A stretch of 64,000 bases of DNA from Phycicoccus sp. Soil802 (GCF_001429605.1 NZ_LMSS01000001.1:557469-621468); one strand, 5' to 3'; shown: positions 48,581-58,718, counted from the stretch's first letter. Notes: generated from the sequence alone by a model not told the origin. Numbers and translations: made by a program.

Positions 48581-49450
48581 ATGGCAAGCACGCAGGGCCG
48601 CAAGGGTCGCAAGGTTCCGACACTGTTCATCATCGGCGGAGCAGAGGACCGGGTCGGCAAGGCGACCGTGCTCCGCCGCTTCGTGCGGCTCGCGGGTGGC
48701 AAGCGCTCGCGGATCGTCCTCATCCCCACGGCGTCGTCGTTCGAGAACGAGGTCGTCGAGTCCTACCGCGAGGTCTTCACCCGCCTGGGCGCCCCCGAGA
48801 TCGCGGTGGTGAACCCGCCGAACCGCGTCTCGGCCCACGACCAGGAGCTCGTCGCCCTGCTCGACCAGGCGACCGGCATCTTCATGAGTGGCGGCAGCCA
48901 GCTGAAGCTCAGCCAGCGGTTCCCGGGCACCCCGCTCGGTGATGCCCTGAACCGCGCCCATGAGCGCGGCACCGTCATCGGCGGGACCTCGGCCGGCGCC
49001 TCGATCATGAGCCAGTTCATGATCTCGATGGGCGAGGAGGGCGTCACGCCCCGACAGCGCTACGGCCAGCTCACCGCAGGGCTGGGGCTGATCGACGGAG
49101 TGATCATCGACCAGCACTTCGCGCAGCGGTCCCGCTACGGCCGGCTCATGTCGATGGTCGCGGCCTCCCCCAACCTGATCGGCGTCGGCATCGACGAGGA
49201 CACCGCCATCGAGGTGCGGGACCGACGTTTCTTCACGGTGCACGGGAGCGGGGTCGCCTTCGTCCTCGACTGCCGCAGCGCCGACTCCGACGCACCCGAC
49301 GCCCGGCGGGGTGCACCCCTCATGGTCTCCGGCGCAGTCGTGCACTCGCTGCCCGCAGGCGCTACGTTCGACCTCTCCGAGGTTCGCCTCGTCGACTTCG
49401 TCGAGAAGCACCCCGATGTCGCGGTGGCCCTCGCAACGGCCAAGGCCTGA
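48581..49450 (+). CDS. cphB: Cyanophycinase
   Basis: Serine exopeptidase that cuts cyanophycin, the Asp-Arg storage polymer, into beta-Asp-Arg dipeptides. The 289 residues contain the nucleophile elbow GGTSAGAS (Ser near 137), the FIIGGAEDR opening, FMSGGSQLKLSQRF for substrate backbone, and DQHFAQRSRYGRL with the catalytic His (near 178). No signal peptide, so it is the cytoplasmic form. cphA follows after 38 bp on the same strand; mobilisation and synthesis are thus encoded together. Dipeptide cleavage by an isoaspartyl dipeptidase must be supplied elsewhere. Confidence 0.95.
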   Translation: MASTQGRKGRKVPTLFIIGGAEDRVGKATVLRRFVRLAGGKRSRIVLIPTASSFENEVVESYREVFTRLGAPEIAVVNPPNRVSAHDQELVALLDQATGIFMSGGSQLKLSQRFPGTPLGDALNRAHERGTVIGGTSAGASIMSQFMISMGEEGVTPRQRYGQLTAGLGLIDGVIIDQHFAQRSRYGRLMSMVAASPNLIGVGIDEDTAIEVRDRRFFTVHGSGVAFVLDCRSADSDAPDARRGAPLMVSGAVVHSLPAGATFDLSEVRLVDFVEKHPDVAVALATAKA

Positions 49451-49488
49451 CCCACCGCCTCGCACTGCCCGACCCGCAAGGAGATCCC

Positions 49489-52344
49489 ATGGCAGATCGC
49501 CCCACCCCCACCGGTCCCGCTGCACCCGAGCTCTCGATCGTGGAGTCGCGGGTCTATCGCGGTGGGAACATCTGGTCGTACAGTCCGGCGATCCACCTCG
49601 TGGTCGACCTCGGCGTGCTCGAGGCGTATCCCACTGACACCATCGACGGGTTCACCGACCGGCTGGTCGAGCTGCTGCCGAACCTGCAGAACCACACCTG
49701 CTCGCGGGGAGTGAAGGGTGGCTTCATCGAGCGGATGCGCGAGGGCACCTGGCTCGGCCACGTCGCCGAGCACGTCGCCCTGCAGCTCCAGCAGGAGGCC
49801 GGGCACGACCTGCGACGCGGCAAGACGCGGGCCGTCAAGGGCCAGACCGGTGTCTACAACGTCATCTACGACTACGCCGACGAGGCCGTGGGCCTCGCCG
49901 CCGGCACGCTCGCCGTCCGGCTCGTCAACCACCTCGTGCAGGCCGAGGAGGGCTTCGACTTCTCCGAGGAGCTCGACGTGTTCCTGCGTCGCGCGCAGCG
50001 CACGGCGTTCGGGCCGTCCACCGGCGCCATCCTCGAGGAGGCTATCTCCCGCGACATCCCCTACATCCGCCTCAACTCGGCCTCCCTCGTGCAGCTCGGC
50101 CAGGGGGTCCACGCCCAGCGCATCCGCGCGACGATGACCTCGAAGACCGGCGCCCTCGCCGTCGACATCGCCAGCGACAAGGACATGACGACGCGACTGC
50201 TGGGCTCGGCGGGTCTGCCCGTCCCCAAGCAGGAGACCGTGCGCACCGCCGACGGAGCTGTGGCCGCCGCGAAGCGGATCGGCTACCCCGTCGTGGTCAA
50301 GCCGCTCGACGGCAACCACGGGCGAGGGGTCTGCCTCGACCTCACGACCGAGGAAGCCGTCCGGGCGAGCTTCGTCATCGCCGAGGGCGAGTCGCGGCGG
50401 GGCTACGTCATCGTGGAGTCCCACGTCACCGGTCGCGACTACCGCTGCCTCATCGTGGGTGGCCGGATGCAGGCCATCGCGGAGCGCGTCCCGGCCCACG
50501 TGGTCGGCGACGGCAGCCACACCGTCTCCGAGCTGGTCGAGATCACCAACGCCGACCCGCGGCGCGGGGTCGGGCACGAGAAGGTGCTCACCCGCATCAA
50601 GGTCGACGACGCGGCGATCGGGCTGGTGCGCGACCAGGGCTTCGAGCTCGACGACGTGCCGCCCAAGGACCAGATGGTCAAGCTCGCCCTGACCGGCAAC
50701 ATGTCCACCGGTGGCATCTCGGTGGACCGGACCTTCGACGCCCACCCCGACAACGTGGAGATCGCCGAGGAAGCGGCCCGGATGATCGGGCTCGACGTCG
50801 CCGGCATCGACTTCATCTGTCCTGACATCGCCTCCCCCGTCCGCGAGACGGGTGGCGCGATCTGCGAGGTCAACGCTGCCCCTGGGTTCCGGATGCACAC
50901 CCACCCCACCGTCGGTGAGCCGCAGTTCATCGCCAAGCCTGTCGTCGACCTGCTGTTCCCGCCCGGCTCCCCGTCGCGCGTGCCGATCGTCGCCGTCACC
51001 GGCACGAACGGCAAGACCACGACGTCGCGGATGATCGCCCACATCTTCAAGGGAATCGGCCACAAGGTCGGCATGACGTCGACCGACGGCATCGTCATCG
51101 ACGAGCGCCTGGTCTACAAGGCCGACGCCTCGGGACCGCGGTCGGCGCGGATGGTCCTGCAGAACCCGCGCGTCGACTTCGCGGTGATGGAGGTGGCTCG
51201 CGGCGGCATCCTCCGCGAGGGCCTGGGCTACGACCGCAACGACGTCGCCGTCGTCACGAACGTCGCGCCCGACCACCTCGGCATGAAGGGCATCGACACC
51301 CTCGCGCAGCTGGCTGACGTCAAGGCCGTCGTCGTGGAAGCGGTGCCACGCAACGGTTTCGCGGTGCTCAACGCCGACGACGACCTCGTCCGCAAGATGC
51401 GTCGCCGCTGCTCGGGCGGGATCGTCTGGTTCTCATTGCAGCCACCCGGAAGCAAGGTCCGCGAGTTCGTCGAGGACTACTGCCGGCGCGGCGGACGCGC
51501 CGTCGTCCTCGACCACACCGACCGCGGCGACATGATCGTCATCAAGCACGGCCGCCGCTCGATGCAGCTCGCGTGGACCCACCTCCTGCCGTCGACCTTC
51601 GGTGGCACGGCGAAGTTCAACGTCGCCAACGCCATGGCCGCCGCGGGTGCGGCGTTCGCCGCGGGCGCCGGTCTGCACGAGATCCGGCAGGGCCTGCGCA
51701 CCTTCACGACGAGCTACTACCTCTCCCCCGGCCGCATGAACCTCGTCAACGTGCACAACGTCGACGTCTTCGTCGACTACTGCCACAACGCCCCCGGCAT
51801 GCGGGTGCTCGGGGAGTTCGTGGAGTCGTATGCCGACCAGAAGGCCGGTCAGTCCGACCTCGGCAAGGTCTCGCGGATCGGCATGATCTCCACCGCCGGC
51901 GACCGGCGGGACGACGACATGCGCGAGCTCGGGTCGCTGGCAGCCCGCCACTTCGACGTCGTCGTGGTGCGTGAGGACGAGCGCAAGCGCGGTCGTCCGG
52001 CCGGCCAGACCGCCGACCTCATCGCCGAGGGGGCCAAGGGCGAGATCGGCAAGGAGGGCGTGCGCTGCCGACAGGTCGAGATCGTCCTCAACGAGGTCGA
52101 CGCGGTCCGGCACTGCATGGCGCGCGCCAACCCCGGCGACGTCGTGGTGCTCTGCGTCGACCAGCACGCCGAGGTGCTCGGCGAGCTCGAGCAGATGACC
52201 AAGCACGCCCAGGCCGGTGCCCACAACAAGGAGGGCATCGGCGACCCCGACCTCGATCCGGTCGAGATGCAGTCAGAGGCGCAGCAGTCCGGTGACGACG
52301 CCGCGGCGTCCGAGGCAGCCGAGGTCGAGCCGGCCACCACCTGA
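49489..52344 (+). CDS. cphA: Cyanophycin synthetase
   Basis: Adds aspartate and arginine alternately to cyanophycin, using two ATP per Asp-Arg unit. The 951 residues carry all three domains: N domain (about 10-165, YRGGNIWSYSPAIHLVVDLG), ATP-grasp domain adding Arg (about 205-480, VVKPLDGNHGRGVCLDL near 268) and Mur-ligase-like domain adding Asp (about 490-880, P-loop VTGTNGKTTTSRM at 502-514, NVFVDYCHNAPGMRVL). An acidic tail of about 35 residues ends it. AAGGAG lies 6 nt before the ATG. A paralogue without ATP-grasp converges on it 7 bp downstream. Confidence 0.97.
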   Translation: MADRPTPTGPAAPELSIVESRVYRGGNIWSYSPAIHLVVDLGVLEAYPTDTIDGFTDRLVELLPNLQNHTCSRGVKGGFIERMREGTWLGHVAEHVALQLQQEAGHDLRRGKTRAVKGQTGVYNVIYDYADEAVGLAAGTLAVRLVNHLVQAEEGFDFSEELDVFLRRAQRTAFGPSTGAILEEAISRDIPYIRLNSASLVQLGQGVHAQRIRATMTSKTGALAVDIASDKDMTTRLLGSAGLPVPKQETVRTADGAVAAAKRIGYPVVVKPLDGNHGRGVCLDLTTEEAVRASFVIAEGESRRGYVIVESHVTGRDYRCLIVGGRMQAIAERVPAHVVGDGSHTVSELVEITNADPRRGVGHEKVLTRIKVDDAAIGLVRDQGFELDDVPPKDQMVKLALTGNMSTGGISVDRTFDAHPDNVEIAEEAARMIGLDVAGIDFICPDIASPVRETGGAICEVNAAPGFRMHTHPTVGEPQFIAKPVVDLLFPPGSPSRVPIVAVTGTNGKTTTSRMIAHIFKGIGHKVGMTSTDGIVIDERLVYKADASGPRSARMVLQNPRVDFAVMEVARGGILREGLGYDRNDVAVVTNVAPDHLGMKGIDTLAQLADVKAVVVEAVPRNGFAVLNADDDLVRKMRRRCSGGIVWFSLQPPGSKVREFVEDYCRRGGRAVVLDHTDRGDMIVIKHGRRSMQLAWTHLLPSTFGGTAKFNVANAMAAAGAAFAAGAGLHEIRQGLRTFTTSYYLSPGRMNLVNVHNVDVFVDYCHNAPGMRVLGEFVESYADQKAGQSDLGKVSRIGMISTAGDRRDDDMRELGSLAARHFDVVVVREDERKRGRPAGQTADLIAEGAKGEIGKEGVRCRQVEIVLNEVDAVRHCMARANPGDVVVLCVDQHAEVLGELEQMTKHAQAGAHNKEGIGDPDLDPVEMQSEAQQSGDDAAASEAAEVEPATT

Positions 52345-52351
52345 GCTGCCG

Positions 52352-54571
52352 CTAGCGGTCGCGCAGCTCCGCGGCATACCCCGACAGGGCACGCTGGTAG
52401 GCGAGGGCGTCCTCGTCGCCGGCGTGGTGCAGCAGCACCTCGATCAGGTCGGCGACGGACGACTCGGCGTGCCCGCTGTCGACGCCCGCCAGGGCGCGGA
52501 AGGCCTCCACGGCGACGCTGCCGGGCCGTTCGGTGCTGAGCTCGGTCAGGAGCGAGTAGGCCAGCTCGGGCTGTCCCGCGACCCGCAGGCTGGAGGCCAG
52601 CTGGATCCGGGCACGGTGCCGCTGCGGCTCGCGCAGACCGGCTGCCAGGCAGTCACGGTAGAGCGGGATGGCGTCCTGCTCCTTGCCCGCCGCGTCGAGC
52701 GCACTCGCGTGCTCGAACACCAGGCGCGGGTCGGCCGGCCGCTGGCTGCGCAGCCGGGCCACTGCGTCGATCCGCTCCTGGTCGTCGGCCAGCTCCCACA
52801 GCTCGGCGATCTGGGCCTCGAACTCGTGCTCACCCCGCGCGGCCACCACCTTCCGGCGGATGTCGTCGGGGGTGTCGGCCCGGGCGCCCTGCTCGGCCAG
52901 CCAGGACGCCACCTGGGAGCGCTCGGCGTGGCACATCAGCGCCACGACGTCGCCGTCGGCGGCGCCGGGCACGAGCGCCTGCAGCCCGCCCAGCTCGGTC
53001 TCGTAGGACTCGATGTCGGACACCCCGGCCCGGGCGAGCCCGGTCCGCAGGTGCGACTCCAGCTCCTCCATCGTGCGCCCGCGCAGGTAGTGCGCCTTGT
53101 GGGCGGCCACGATCCGGTCGGCCCGCAGCCCCGCCACCTCGCCGATCGACTCGAGCAGGTCGTCAGTGCGGTCACCGGCCAGGCCGAGGCCCAGGTGCAC
53201 CTGCCCGCCGGGCACCTTGAGCCCGTGCGCGACGTCCATCAGCGCCTCGAGCCCCGCCTCGTTGTGGGCGAGGTCGACGATGACCGTGATCGCCGACCCG
53301 TCCTCGCGCCGCAGCGTGTAGGTGTTCATCCGGCCCGGGTTCAGCTTGTCGTCGGGAGCGAAGGTGCGCAGCCCCTCGACGACGGCCGCACGAGGCAACC
53401 CGAGCCCGAGGGCAGCCGCGGCGCCGGCGAGGGCGTTGGCGATGTTGTGGTGCGACAGGCCCGACAGCGTGGCCGGCACGTCGAGGATGCTGATCAGGCG
53501 GTCAGGGTCCTGCCCGTTCTGGAGGACGGTGACCGACCCGTCGAGCACGGTGATCGCCCGGCCGCCCAGGTCGAGGGACTCACGGATCGCCGGGGCATCG
53601 GACCGCAGGGTGAAGACCCACGGCTTGCCCTTGATGCCGTTGCGCATGGCCCACACCCGGGGGTCCTCGCCGTTGAGCACGACCCAGCCGCCAGGCCTGG
53701 TGGCCTTGGTGATGATGGCCTTGACCTCGGCCAGCTGGTCGACGGTGTCGATCCCCTGCAGGCCCAGGTGGTCGGCCGAGACGTTGGTGACGACGCTGAC
53801 GTCGTTGGAGGTCACGCCCATCCCCTTCAGGAGCATGCCGCCACGGGCGGTCTCGAGGATGCCCAGCTGGACGCCGGGGGCGGTCAGCACGCCGCGGGCA
53901 CCAGCCGGCCCCGAGTAGTCCCCCGCCTCGATCACCTCGCCCTGGACCACCACTCCGTCGGTCGAGGACCAGGCCGTCCGGAGTCCGGCGGTCATCCCGA
54001 TGTGGCCGAGCAGGCGGGTCGTCGTGGTCTTGCCGTTGGTGCCGGTGATCGACGCGACCGGGATCTGCGGCTTGAGGATCGACGGACGGTCACCGGGCTC
54101 GGTGCGCCCGACGACCAGCCCCTCCTCCTCGATCACGTCGCCACCGTCGAGCCAGGCCTGGAGGACCGGGCCGACACCGTGCCCGAGCGCGCGCGCCCGG
54201 GTGCGGCGACGCCATACGAAGGCCATCACGACCGCCTCGGGGGCACTCCCTGGACGGACCCGCACACCGAGACGCGTGGTGCCGCTCGCGGCGGCCAGCC
54301 GGCGGACCGCCCGCTCGACGAGCCGCATGACGAAGCGCTGGCGCTGCTCGGTGCCGGGCGCTCCCGGGCGCGCGCTGCGCATGCCCACCCTGGTGGCCAG
54401 GTCGGTGAGGGTCCGCTCGTCGGCCGCGAGGTAGCCCGGCAGCTCGAGGCTCACCTTGATCGCCGGCTTGGCGAAGTAGAGGTTGGGCCCCTCCAGGACC
54501 CGGACCTCCGTCACCGCCACGGCGGGCGGGGTGAGGGATCCGGGCTCGGAGACGGCGGGGGAAGACGTCAT
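52352..54571 (-). CDS. Cyanophycin synthetase-like Mur ligase without ATP-grasp, fused to a TPR tail
   Basis: A 739-residue CphA relative. Residues about 20-150 match the CphA N domain (VRVLEGPNLYFAKPAIKVSL against VYRGGNIWSYSPAIHL). The ATP-grasp domain of about 275 residues is missing: the P-loop SITGTNGKTTTTRLL comes already near residue 174. The Mur-ligase domain (about 165-575) keeps VVTNVSADHLGLQGIDT and VDLAHNEAGLEAL. Residues about 580-735 are tetratricopeptide-like (RLVFEHASALDAAGKEQDA, ARIQLASSLRVAGQPELA). It could extend, cap or ligate cyanophycin-derived peptides, but this is inference. TAGGCT (54578-54583, minus) ends 6 nt before the ATG. Confidence 0.85.
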   Translation of the reverse strand: MTSSPAVSEPGSLTPPAVAVTEVRVLEGPNLYFAKPAIKVSLELPGYLAADERTLTDLATRVGMRSARPGAPGTEQRQRFVMRLVERAVRRLAAASGTTRLGVRVRPGSAPEAVVMAFVWRRRTRARALGHGVGPVLQAWLDGGDVIEEEGLVVGRTEPGDRPSILKPQIPVASITGTNGKTTTTRLLGHIGMTAGLRTAWSSTDGVVVQGEVIEAGDYSGPAGARGVLTAPGVQLGILETARGGMLLKGMGVTSNDVSVVTNVSADHLGLQGIDTVDQLAEVKAIITKATRPGGWVVLNGEDPRVWAMRNGIKGKPWVFTLRSDAPAIRESLDLGGRAITVLDGSVTVLQNGQDPDRLISILDVPATLSGLSHHNIANALAGAAAALGLGLPRAAVVEGLRTFAPDDKLNPGRMNTYTLRREDGSAITVIVDLAHNEAGLEALMDVAHGLKVPGGQVHLGLGLAGDRTDDLLESIGEVAGLRADRIVAAHKAHYLRGRTMEELESHLRTGLARAGVSDIESYETELGGLQALVPGAADGDVVALMCHAERSQVASWLAEQGARADTPDDIRRKVVAARGEHEFEAQIAELWELADDQERIDAVARLRSQRPADPRLVFEHASALDAAGKEQDAIPLYRDCLAAGLREPQRHRARIQLASSLRVAGQPELAYSLLTELSTERPGSVAVEAFRALAGVDSGHAESSVADLIEVLLHHAGDEDALAYQRALSGYAAELRDR

Positions 54572-54612
54572 GCGGCGAGCCTAGTTGTGGCTGCGCTGGC
54601 GGGCAGCGGTGG

Positions 54613-55371
54613 TCACTGCCCCATTGCGTGGACGCCGCCGTCGACGTGGACGATCTCACCCGTCGTGGCCGGGAACCAGTCGGAGAGCAGCACGGCGCAC
54701 GCCTGGGCGGCGGGGACGGCGTTGTTGACGTCCCAGCCGAGGGGCGCCCGCTCGTTCCAGGTGTCCTCGAAGGTCTGGAAGCCGGGGATCGACTTGGCGG
54801 CCGTGGTGCGGATCGGTCCCGCGGCCACGAGATTGCACCGCACGCCCTTCGGCCCGAGGTCGCGGGCCAGGTAGCGGTTGGTCGACTCGAAGGCGGCCTT
54901 GGCCACGCCCATCCAGTCGTAGACCGGCCAGGCGAACTTCGCGTCGAAGGTGAGGCCCACGATGCTGCCGCCGTCCTTCATCAGGGGGAGCGCCGCGACC
55001 CCGAGCGACTTCAGCGAGTACGCCGAGGCGTGCATTGCCGTCGAGACGTCCTCGAAGGTGCCCTCGAGGAAGTTGAACGCACCCTGGGGGGCGAACCCGA
55101 TGGAGTGCAGGACGCCGTCGAGGTGGTCGACGTGCTCCCCGAGCCGCTCTGACAGGCTGTCGAGGTCGTCCTGGTTGGTGACGTCCAGCTCGATCACCGG
55201 CGGGGTGGTCGGCAGCCGCTTGGCGATGGTCTGGGTGATCTTGAACGTGCGACCGAACGACGTGAGCACCACCTCCGCCCCCTGCTCCTGCGCGATCTTC
55301 GCGACGTGGAAGGCGATCGAGGAGTCCATCAGGACGCCGGTGATCAGGAGCTTCTTACCCTCGAGCAGCAT
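54613..55371 (-). CDS. fabI: Enoyl-ACP reductase (InhA/FabI)
   Basis: NADH-dependent reduction of enoyl-ACP, the last step of each FAS-II cycle. The 252 residues show the FabI/InhA features: KLLITGVLMDSSIAFHVAK (cofactor loop, about 7-25), VLHSIGFAP, the catalytic pair Tyr151 and Lys158 in AWPVYDWMGVAK, and GPIRTTAAKSIPGF for the substrate loop. It follows fabG by 63 bp on the same strand, the mabA-inhA order of mycobacteria. Likely target of isoniazid-adduct or triclosan-type inhibitors by family; not tested here. Confidence 0.96.
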   Translation of the reverse strand: MLLEGKKLLITGVLMDSSIAFHVAKIAQEQGAEVVLTSFGRTFKITQTIAKRLPTTPPVIELDVTNQDDLDSLSERLGEHVDHLDGVLHSIGFAPQGAFNFLEGTFEDVSTAMHASAYSLKSLGVAALPLMKDGGSIVGLTFDAKFAWPVYDWMGVAKAAFESTNRYLARDLGPKGVRCNLVAAGPIRTTAAKSIPGFQTFEDTWNERAPLGWDVNNAVPAAQACAVLLSDWFPATTGEIVHVDGGVHAMGQ

Positions 55372-55434
55372 GTGGGGTGCCTTTCGCTGTTGGAAGTGAT
55401 GGCGTCTTCGTCTTGTGTGGTTGCCGACTGGGGC

Positions 55435-56223
<789 letters not shown>

Positions 56224-56255
56224 CTACCCATGGGTACACCGCATCCGAGGACGCC

Positions 56256-56261
56256 TATCGT
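56256..56261 (+). promoter_or_regulatory. Likely -10 element of the DUF3099 gene
   Basis: TATCGT ends 6 nt before GTG 56268 and decides that start over frames opening further upstream. Confidence 0.45.
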
Positions 56262-56267
56262 GGACAT

Positions 56268-56588
56268 GTGCCCCGCCACCACCGCCACCACCACGACGAG
56301 CCCGTCGTCCAGTCGGTGACGTCGGTGCCGGAGTCGCTGGCCGAGGAGCAGGCCGGCCGAATCCGCCGCTACCTGGTGACCATGGGCATCCGCACGGTGT
56401 GCTTCGTCCTCGCCGCCGTGACCGCCACCCAGGGTGCCCCGTGGTGGCTCTGGGGCAGCTTCGCGGTGGCCGCCATCGTGCTCCCCTACGTGGCCGTCGT
56501 GCTGGCCAACGCCGTGCGCCCCCGGCTGCCGGGCTCCTCGGCGCCGGTGACCCCGCGCGGCGACGGTCCTGACCAGATCGGTCGCTGA
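56268..56588 (+). CDS. DUF3099 family membrane protein
   Basis: A 106-residue actinobacterial DUF3099 protein: His-rich N-terminus (PRHHRHHHDEP), SVTSVPESLAEEQAGRIRRYL, then two membrane helices (about 41-60, RTVCFVLAAVTATQ, and 66-85, LWGSFAVAAIVLPYVAVVLA). The cytoplasmic tail is Pro-rich. Function unknown. The stop overlaps the next start (TGATG), so the following small protein is coupled to it. Divergent from fabG. Confidence 0.85.
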   Translation: MPRHHRHHHDEPVVQSVTSVPESLAEEQAGRIRRYLVTMGIRTVCFVLAAVTATQGAPWWLWGSFAVAAIVLPYVAVVLANAVRPRLPGSSAPVTPRGDGPDQIGR

Positions 56589-56797
56589 TGGAGTCCTTGG
56601 TCTGCAGCGCGAAGGCGTGCCGCAACTCAGCCACCTGGGCGCACCTCTGGAACAACCCGAAGCTGCACACCCCCGATCGTCGCAAGGTCTGGTTGGCCTG
56701 CGACGACCACCGCACGTCGCTCGGCGAGTTCCTGTCGATCCGCGGCTTCCTGGTCGAGACGGTGGCCGCGGACGCGATCCCCGAGACCGCCGGCTGA
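56588..56797 (+). CDS. Small actinobacterial Cys/His protein (putative zinc binding)
   Basis: A 69-residue cytosolic protein with VCSAKACRNSATWAHLWNNP and RRKVWLACDDHRTSLGEFL. Two Cys pairs (C-x4-C near 6-11 and C-x2-H near 38-41) could form a zinc site. Similar small proteins follow DUF3099 genes in other actinobacteria; some databases label them acetone carboxylase, which the length rules out as an activity. Translationally coupled to the upstream gene. Confidence 0.75.
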   Translation: MESLVCSAKACRNSATWAHLWNNPKLHTPDRRKVWLACDDHRTSLGEFLSIRGFLVETVAADAIPETAG

Positions 56798-56828
56798 GCC
56801 GTCGGACCGAGCCTTCGAGAGGGGTCGG

Positions 56829-57875
56829 TCAGCCGCCGATGGCTGACATCGGCCGGTCGGGCTGGACGAAGTCGGCCGTCCCGATGCCGTGGCCGGGGAG
56901 CTTGCGCCACATCTCGCCCTGGATGAGGGCGCCGAGCTCCTCGTCGCTGGCTCCGTCGCGCAGCGGTCCGAGCAGGTCGGTCTCCTTCTGCGAGAACAGG
57001 CAGTTGCGCACCTGGCCGTCCGCGGTGAGCCGGGTGCGGTCGCAGGCCGCGCAGAACGGCGCACTCACGCTCGCGATGATGCCGACCGTCACGGGACCAC
57101 CGTTGACGAGGAACCGCTCGGCCGGCGCGCTCCCCCGGTCGGCGGCCGGCAGCGGGGTCAGCTCGAACCGCTCCTCGAGGCGTTCGTGGATCTCCTGGGC
57201 GCTGATCATCGTCGAGGCGTCCCAGCCGTGTTGGGCGTCCAGCGGCATCTGCTCGATGAACCGCAGCTCGTAGCCGCGGTCGAGGCACCACTGCAGGAGG
57301 TCAGCCACCGAGTGGTCGTTGATCCCCCGCATCGCGACGGCGTTGACCTTGACCGGTGTCAGCCCGGCCGCGGCCGCGGCCTTGAGCCCCAGCTCGACGT
57401 CGTGGAGCCGGTCGCGACGGGTGAGGTCGGCGAACTCCTGGGGGTCGATCGTGTCGAGGCTGACGTTGACCCGGTCGAGTCCGGCGTCGGCCAGCGGCTG
57501 GGCCAGCCGGTCGAGCCCGATCCCGTTGGTGGTCATGGCGATCCGCGGGCGCGGCTCGAGGCGGGCGACCCGTCGGACGACGTCGACCAGCGAACGGCGC
57601 AGCAGGGGCTCGCCACCGGTGAGCCGGATCTGCTGGACACCCAGCCCGACGAAGACCCCGATGACGCGGACCAGCTCGTCGTCGGTCAGCATCTCGGGCT
57701 TGGCCAGCCACGGGAGCCCCTCGGCCGGCATGCAGTAGCGGCAGCGCAGGTTGCACCGGTCCGTCACCGAGACGCGCAGGTCGCGCGCCACCCGGCCGAG
57801 CTGGTCGGGCAGGCCCACGGTCCCCGCAGGAGCGCGCGAGTCAGCGCGCACGCTCGGGAAGGGAAGGCCGGTCAT
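56829..57875 (-). CDS. moaA: GTP 3',8-cyclase (molybdenum cofactor synthesis)
   Basis: Radical-SAM enzyme that converts GTP to 3',8-cH2GTP, the first step to molybdopterin. The 348 residues contain the SAM cluster CNLRCRYCMP (about 42-51), the glycine motif LTGGEPLLRR, VKVNAVAMRGIND, and the second 4Fe-4S site FCAACDRTR with a third Cys in RNCLF. The C-terminus ends in the Gly-Gly that activates the enzyme when its tail enters the active site. TAGGCT (57883-57888, minus) ends 7 nt before the ATG. No other moa gene is in the window. Confidence 0.95.
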   Translation of the reverse strand: MTGLPFPSVRADSRAPAGTVGLPDQLGRVARDLRVSVTDRCNLRCRYCMPAEGLPWLAKPEMLTDDELVRVIGVFVGLGVQQIRLTGGEPLLRRSLVDVVRRVARLEPRPRIAMTTNGIGLDRLAQPLADAGLDRVNVSLDTIDPQEFADLTRRDRLHDVELGLKAAAAAGLTPVKVNAVAMRGINDHSVADLLQWCLDRGYELRFIEQMPLDAQHGWDASTMISAQEIHERLEERFELTPLPAADRGSAPAERFLVNGGPVTVGIIASVSAPFCAACDRTRLTADGQVRNCLFSQKETDLLGPLRDGASDEELGALIQGEMWRKLPGHGIGTADFVQPDRPMSAIGG

Positions 57876-57882
57876 GACCCCT

Positions 57883-57901
57883 AGCCTAAGCCGGGTACCG
57901 T
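57883..57901. promoter_or_regulatory. Divergent -10 elements of moaA and the SURF1 gene
   Basis: AGCCTA (57883-57888) reads TAGGCT for moaA, 7 nt before its ATG; TACCGT (57896-57901) ends 6 nt before GTG 57908. The divergent gap is only 32 bp. Confidence 0.45.
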
Positions 57902-57907
57902 GAAGCA

Positions 57908-58705
57908 GTGGTCAAGGTGCTCACATCGCGTCGGTGGCTGGGTGCCTTCGGGGTCGCCCTGGCCTTCGCGGTGGCCGCGTTCTTCCTCGGCCAGTGGCAG
58001 TGGCACCGCTACGAGGCCAAGGCGGCACGGGCCGACCGCATCCACAGCCACTACGACGCCAAGCCCCAGCCGGTCGCCGGCGTGCTCGGTGCCGACCCCA
58101 TGCCGCTGTCGCGCGAGTGGACCCGCGTCACCATGCAGGGCCGGTATGCCGCGGACGCCACCCTGCTCGTCCGGAACCGCCCGTTCGAGGGCACCTACGG
58201 CTACGAGGTGCTGGTGCCGTTCCGGGACGCAGCAGGTGGCACGGTGCTCGTGGACCGCGGCTGGGTGCAGAACGCCCAGACCGCCGAGACGCTGCCCGAT
58301 GTCGTCCCGGCGCCGACCGGGGACGTGACGGTGACCGGGTGGCTGCGTCGCTCCGAGCCGTCCTTGGGCAAGTCACTCCCCCGCGGCCAGCTGGCCAGCA
58401 TCAACCTCGCGGAGGCCAGCAGCCAGGTCGGCAGCCCACTGCTCGGCGCCTACGTCATCCTCGAGGTCGAGCGGCTCCCCGACGGGACCGCTCCCCCACG
58501 ACCGACTGCCCTGGAGGCCCCCGACACCGACCTCGGCCCGCACCAGGCCTACGCGTTCCAGTGGTGGCTGGGCATGGTGGCGGGGTTCGTGCTGGTCTGG
58601 TTCGGGGCGCGGCGGGAGTACCGAGAGGGGCTCGAGCTGGCCGCCCCCGAGGGCACCCCGAGGCCCGTCAAGAAGGTGCGGATCTGGGACGAGGAGGACG
58701 CCTGA
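57908..58705 (+). CDS. SURF1 family cytochrome oxidase assembly protein
   Basis: A 265-residue inner-membrane protein needed for heme a insertion into cytochrome c oxidase in relatives. Two membrane helices (about 12-30 and 216-235) flank an extracytoplasmic beta domain. Family motifs: FLGQWQWHRYEAK after helix 1, REWTRVTMQGRYAAD, LVPFRDAAGGTVLVDRGWV and, before helix 2, HQAYAFQWWLGM. GTG start supported by TACCGT 6 nt upstream. An ABC exporter gene converges on it 13 bp downstream. Confidence 0.92.
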   Translation: MVKVLTSRRWLGAFGVALAFAVAAFFLGQWQWHRYEAKAARADRIHSHYDAKPQPVAGVLGADPMPLSREWTRVTMQGRYAADATLLVRNRPFEGTYGYEVLVPFRDAAGGTVLVDRGWVQNAQTAETLPDVVPAPTGDVTVTGWLRRSEPSLGKSLPRGQLASINLAEASSQVGSPLLGAYVILEVERLPDGTAPPRPTALEAPDTDLGPHQAYAFQWWLGMVAGFVLVWFGARREYREGLELAAPEGTPRPVKKVRIWDEEDA

Positions 58706-58718
58706 GCGGCTGGTTCCC

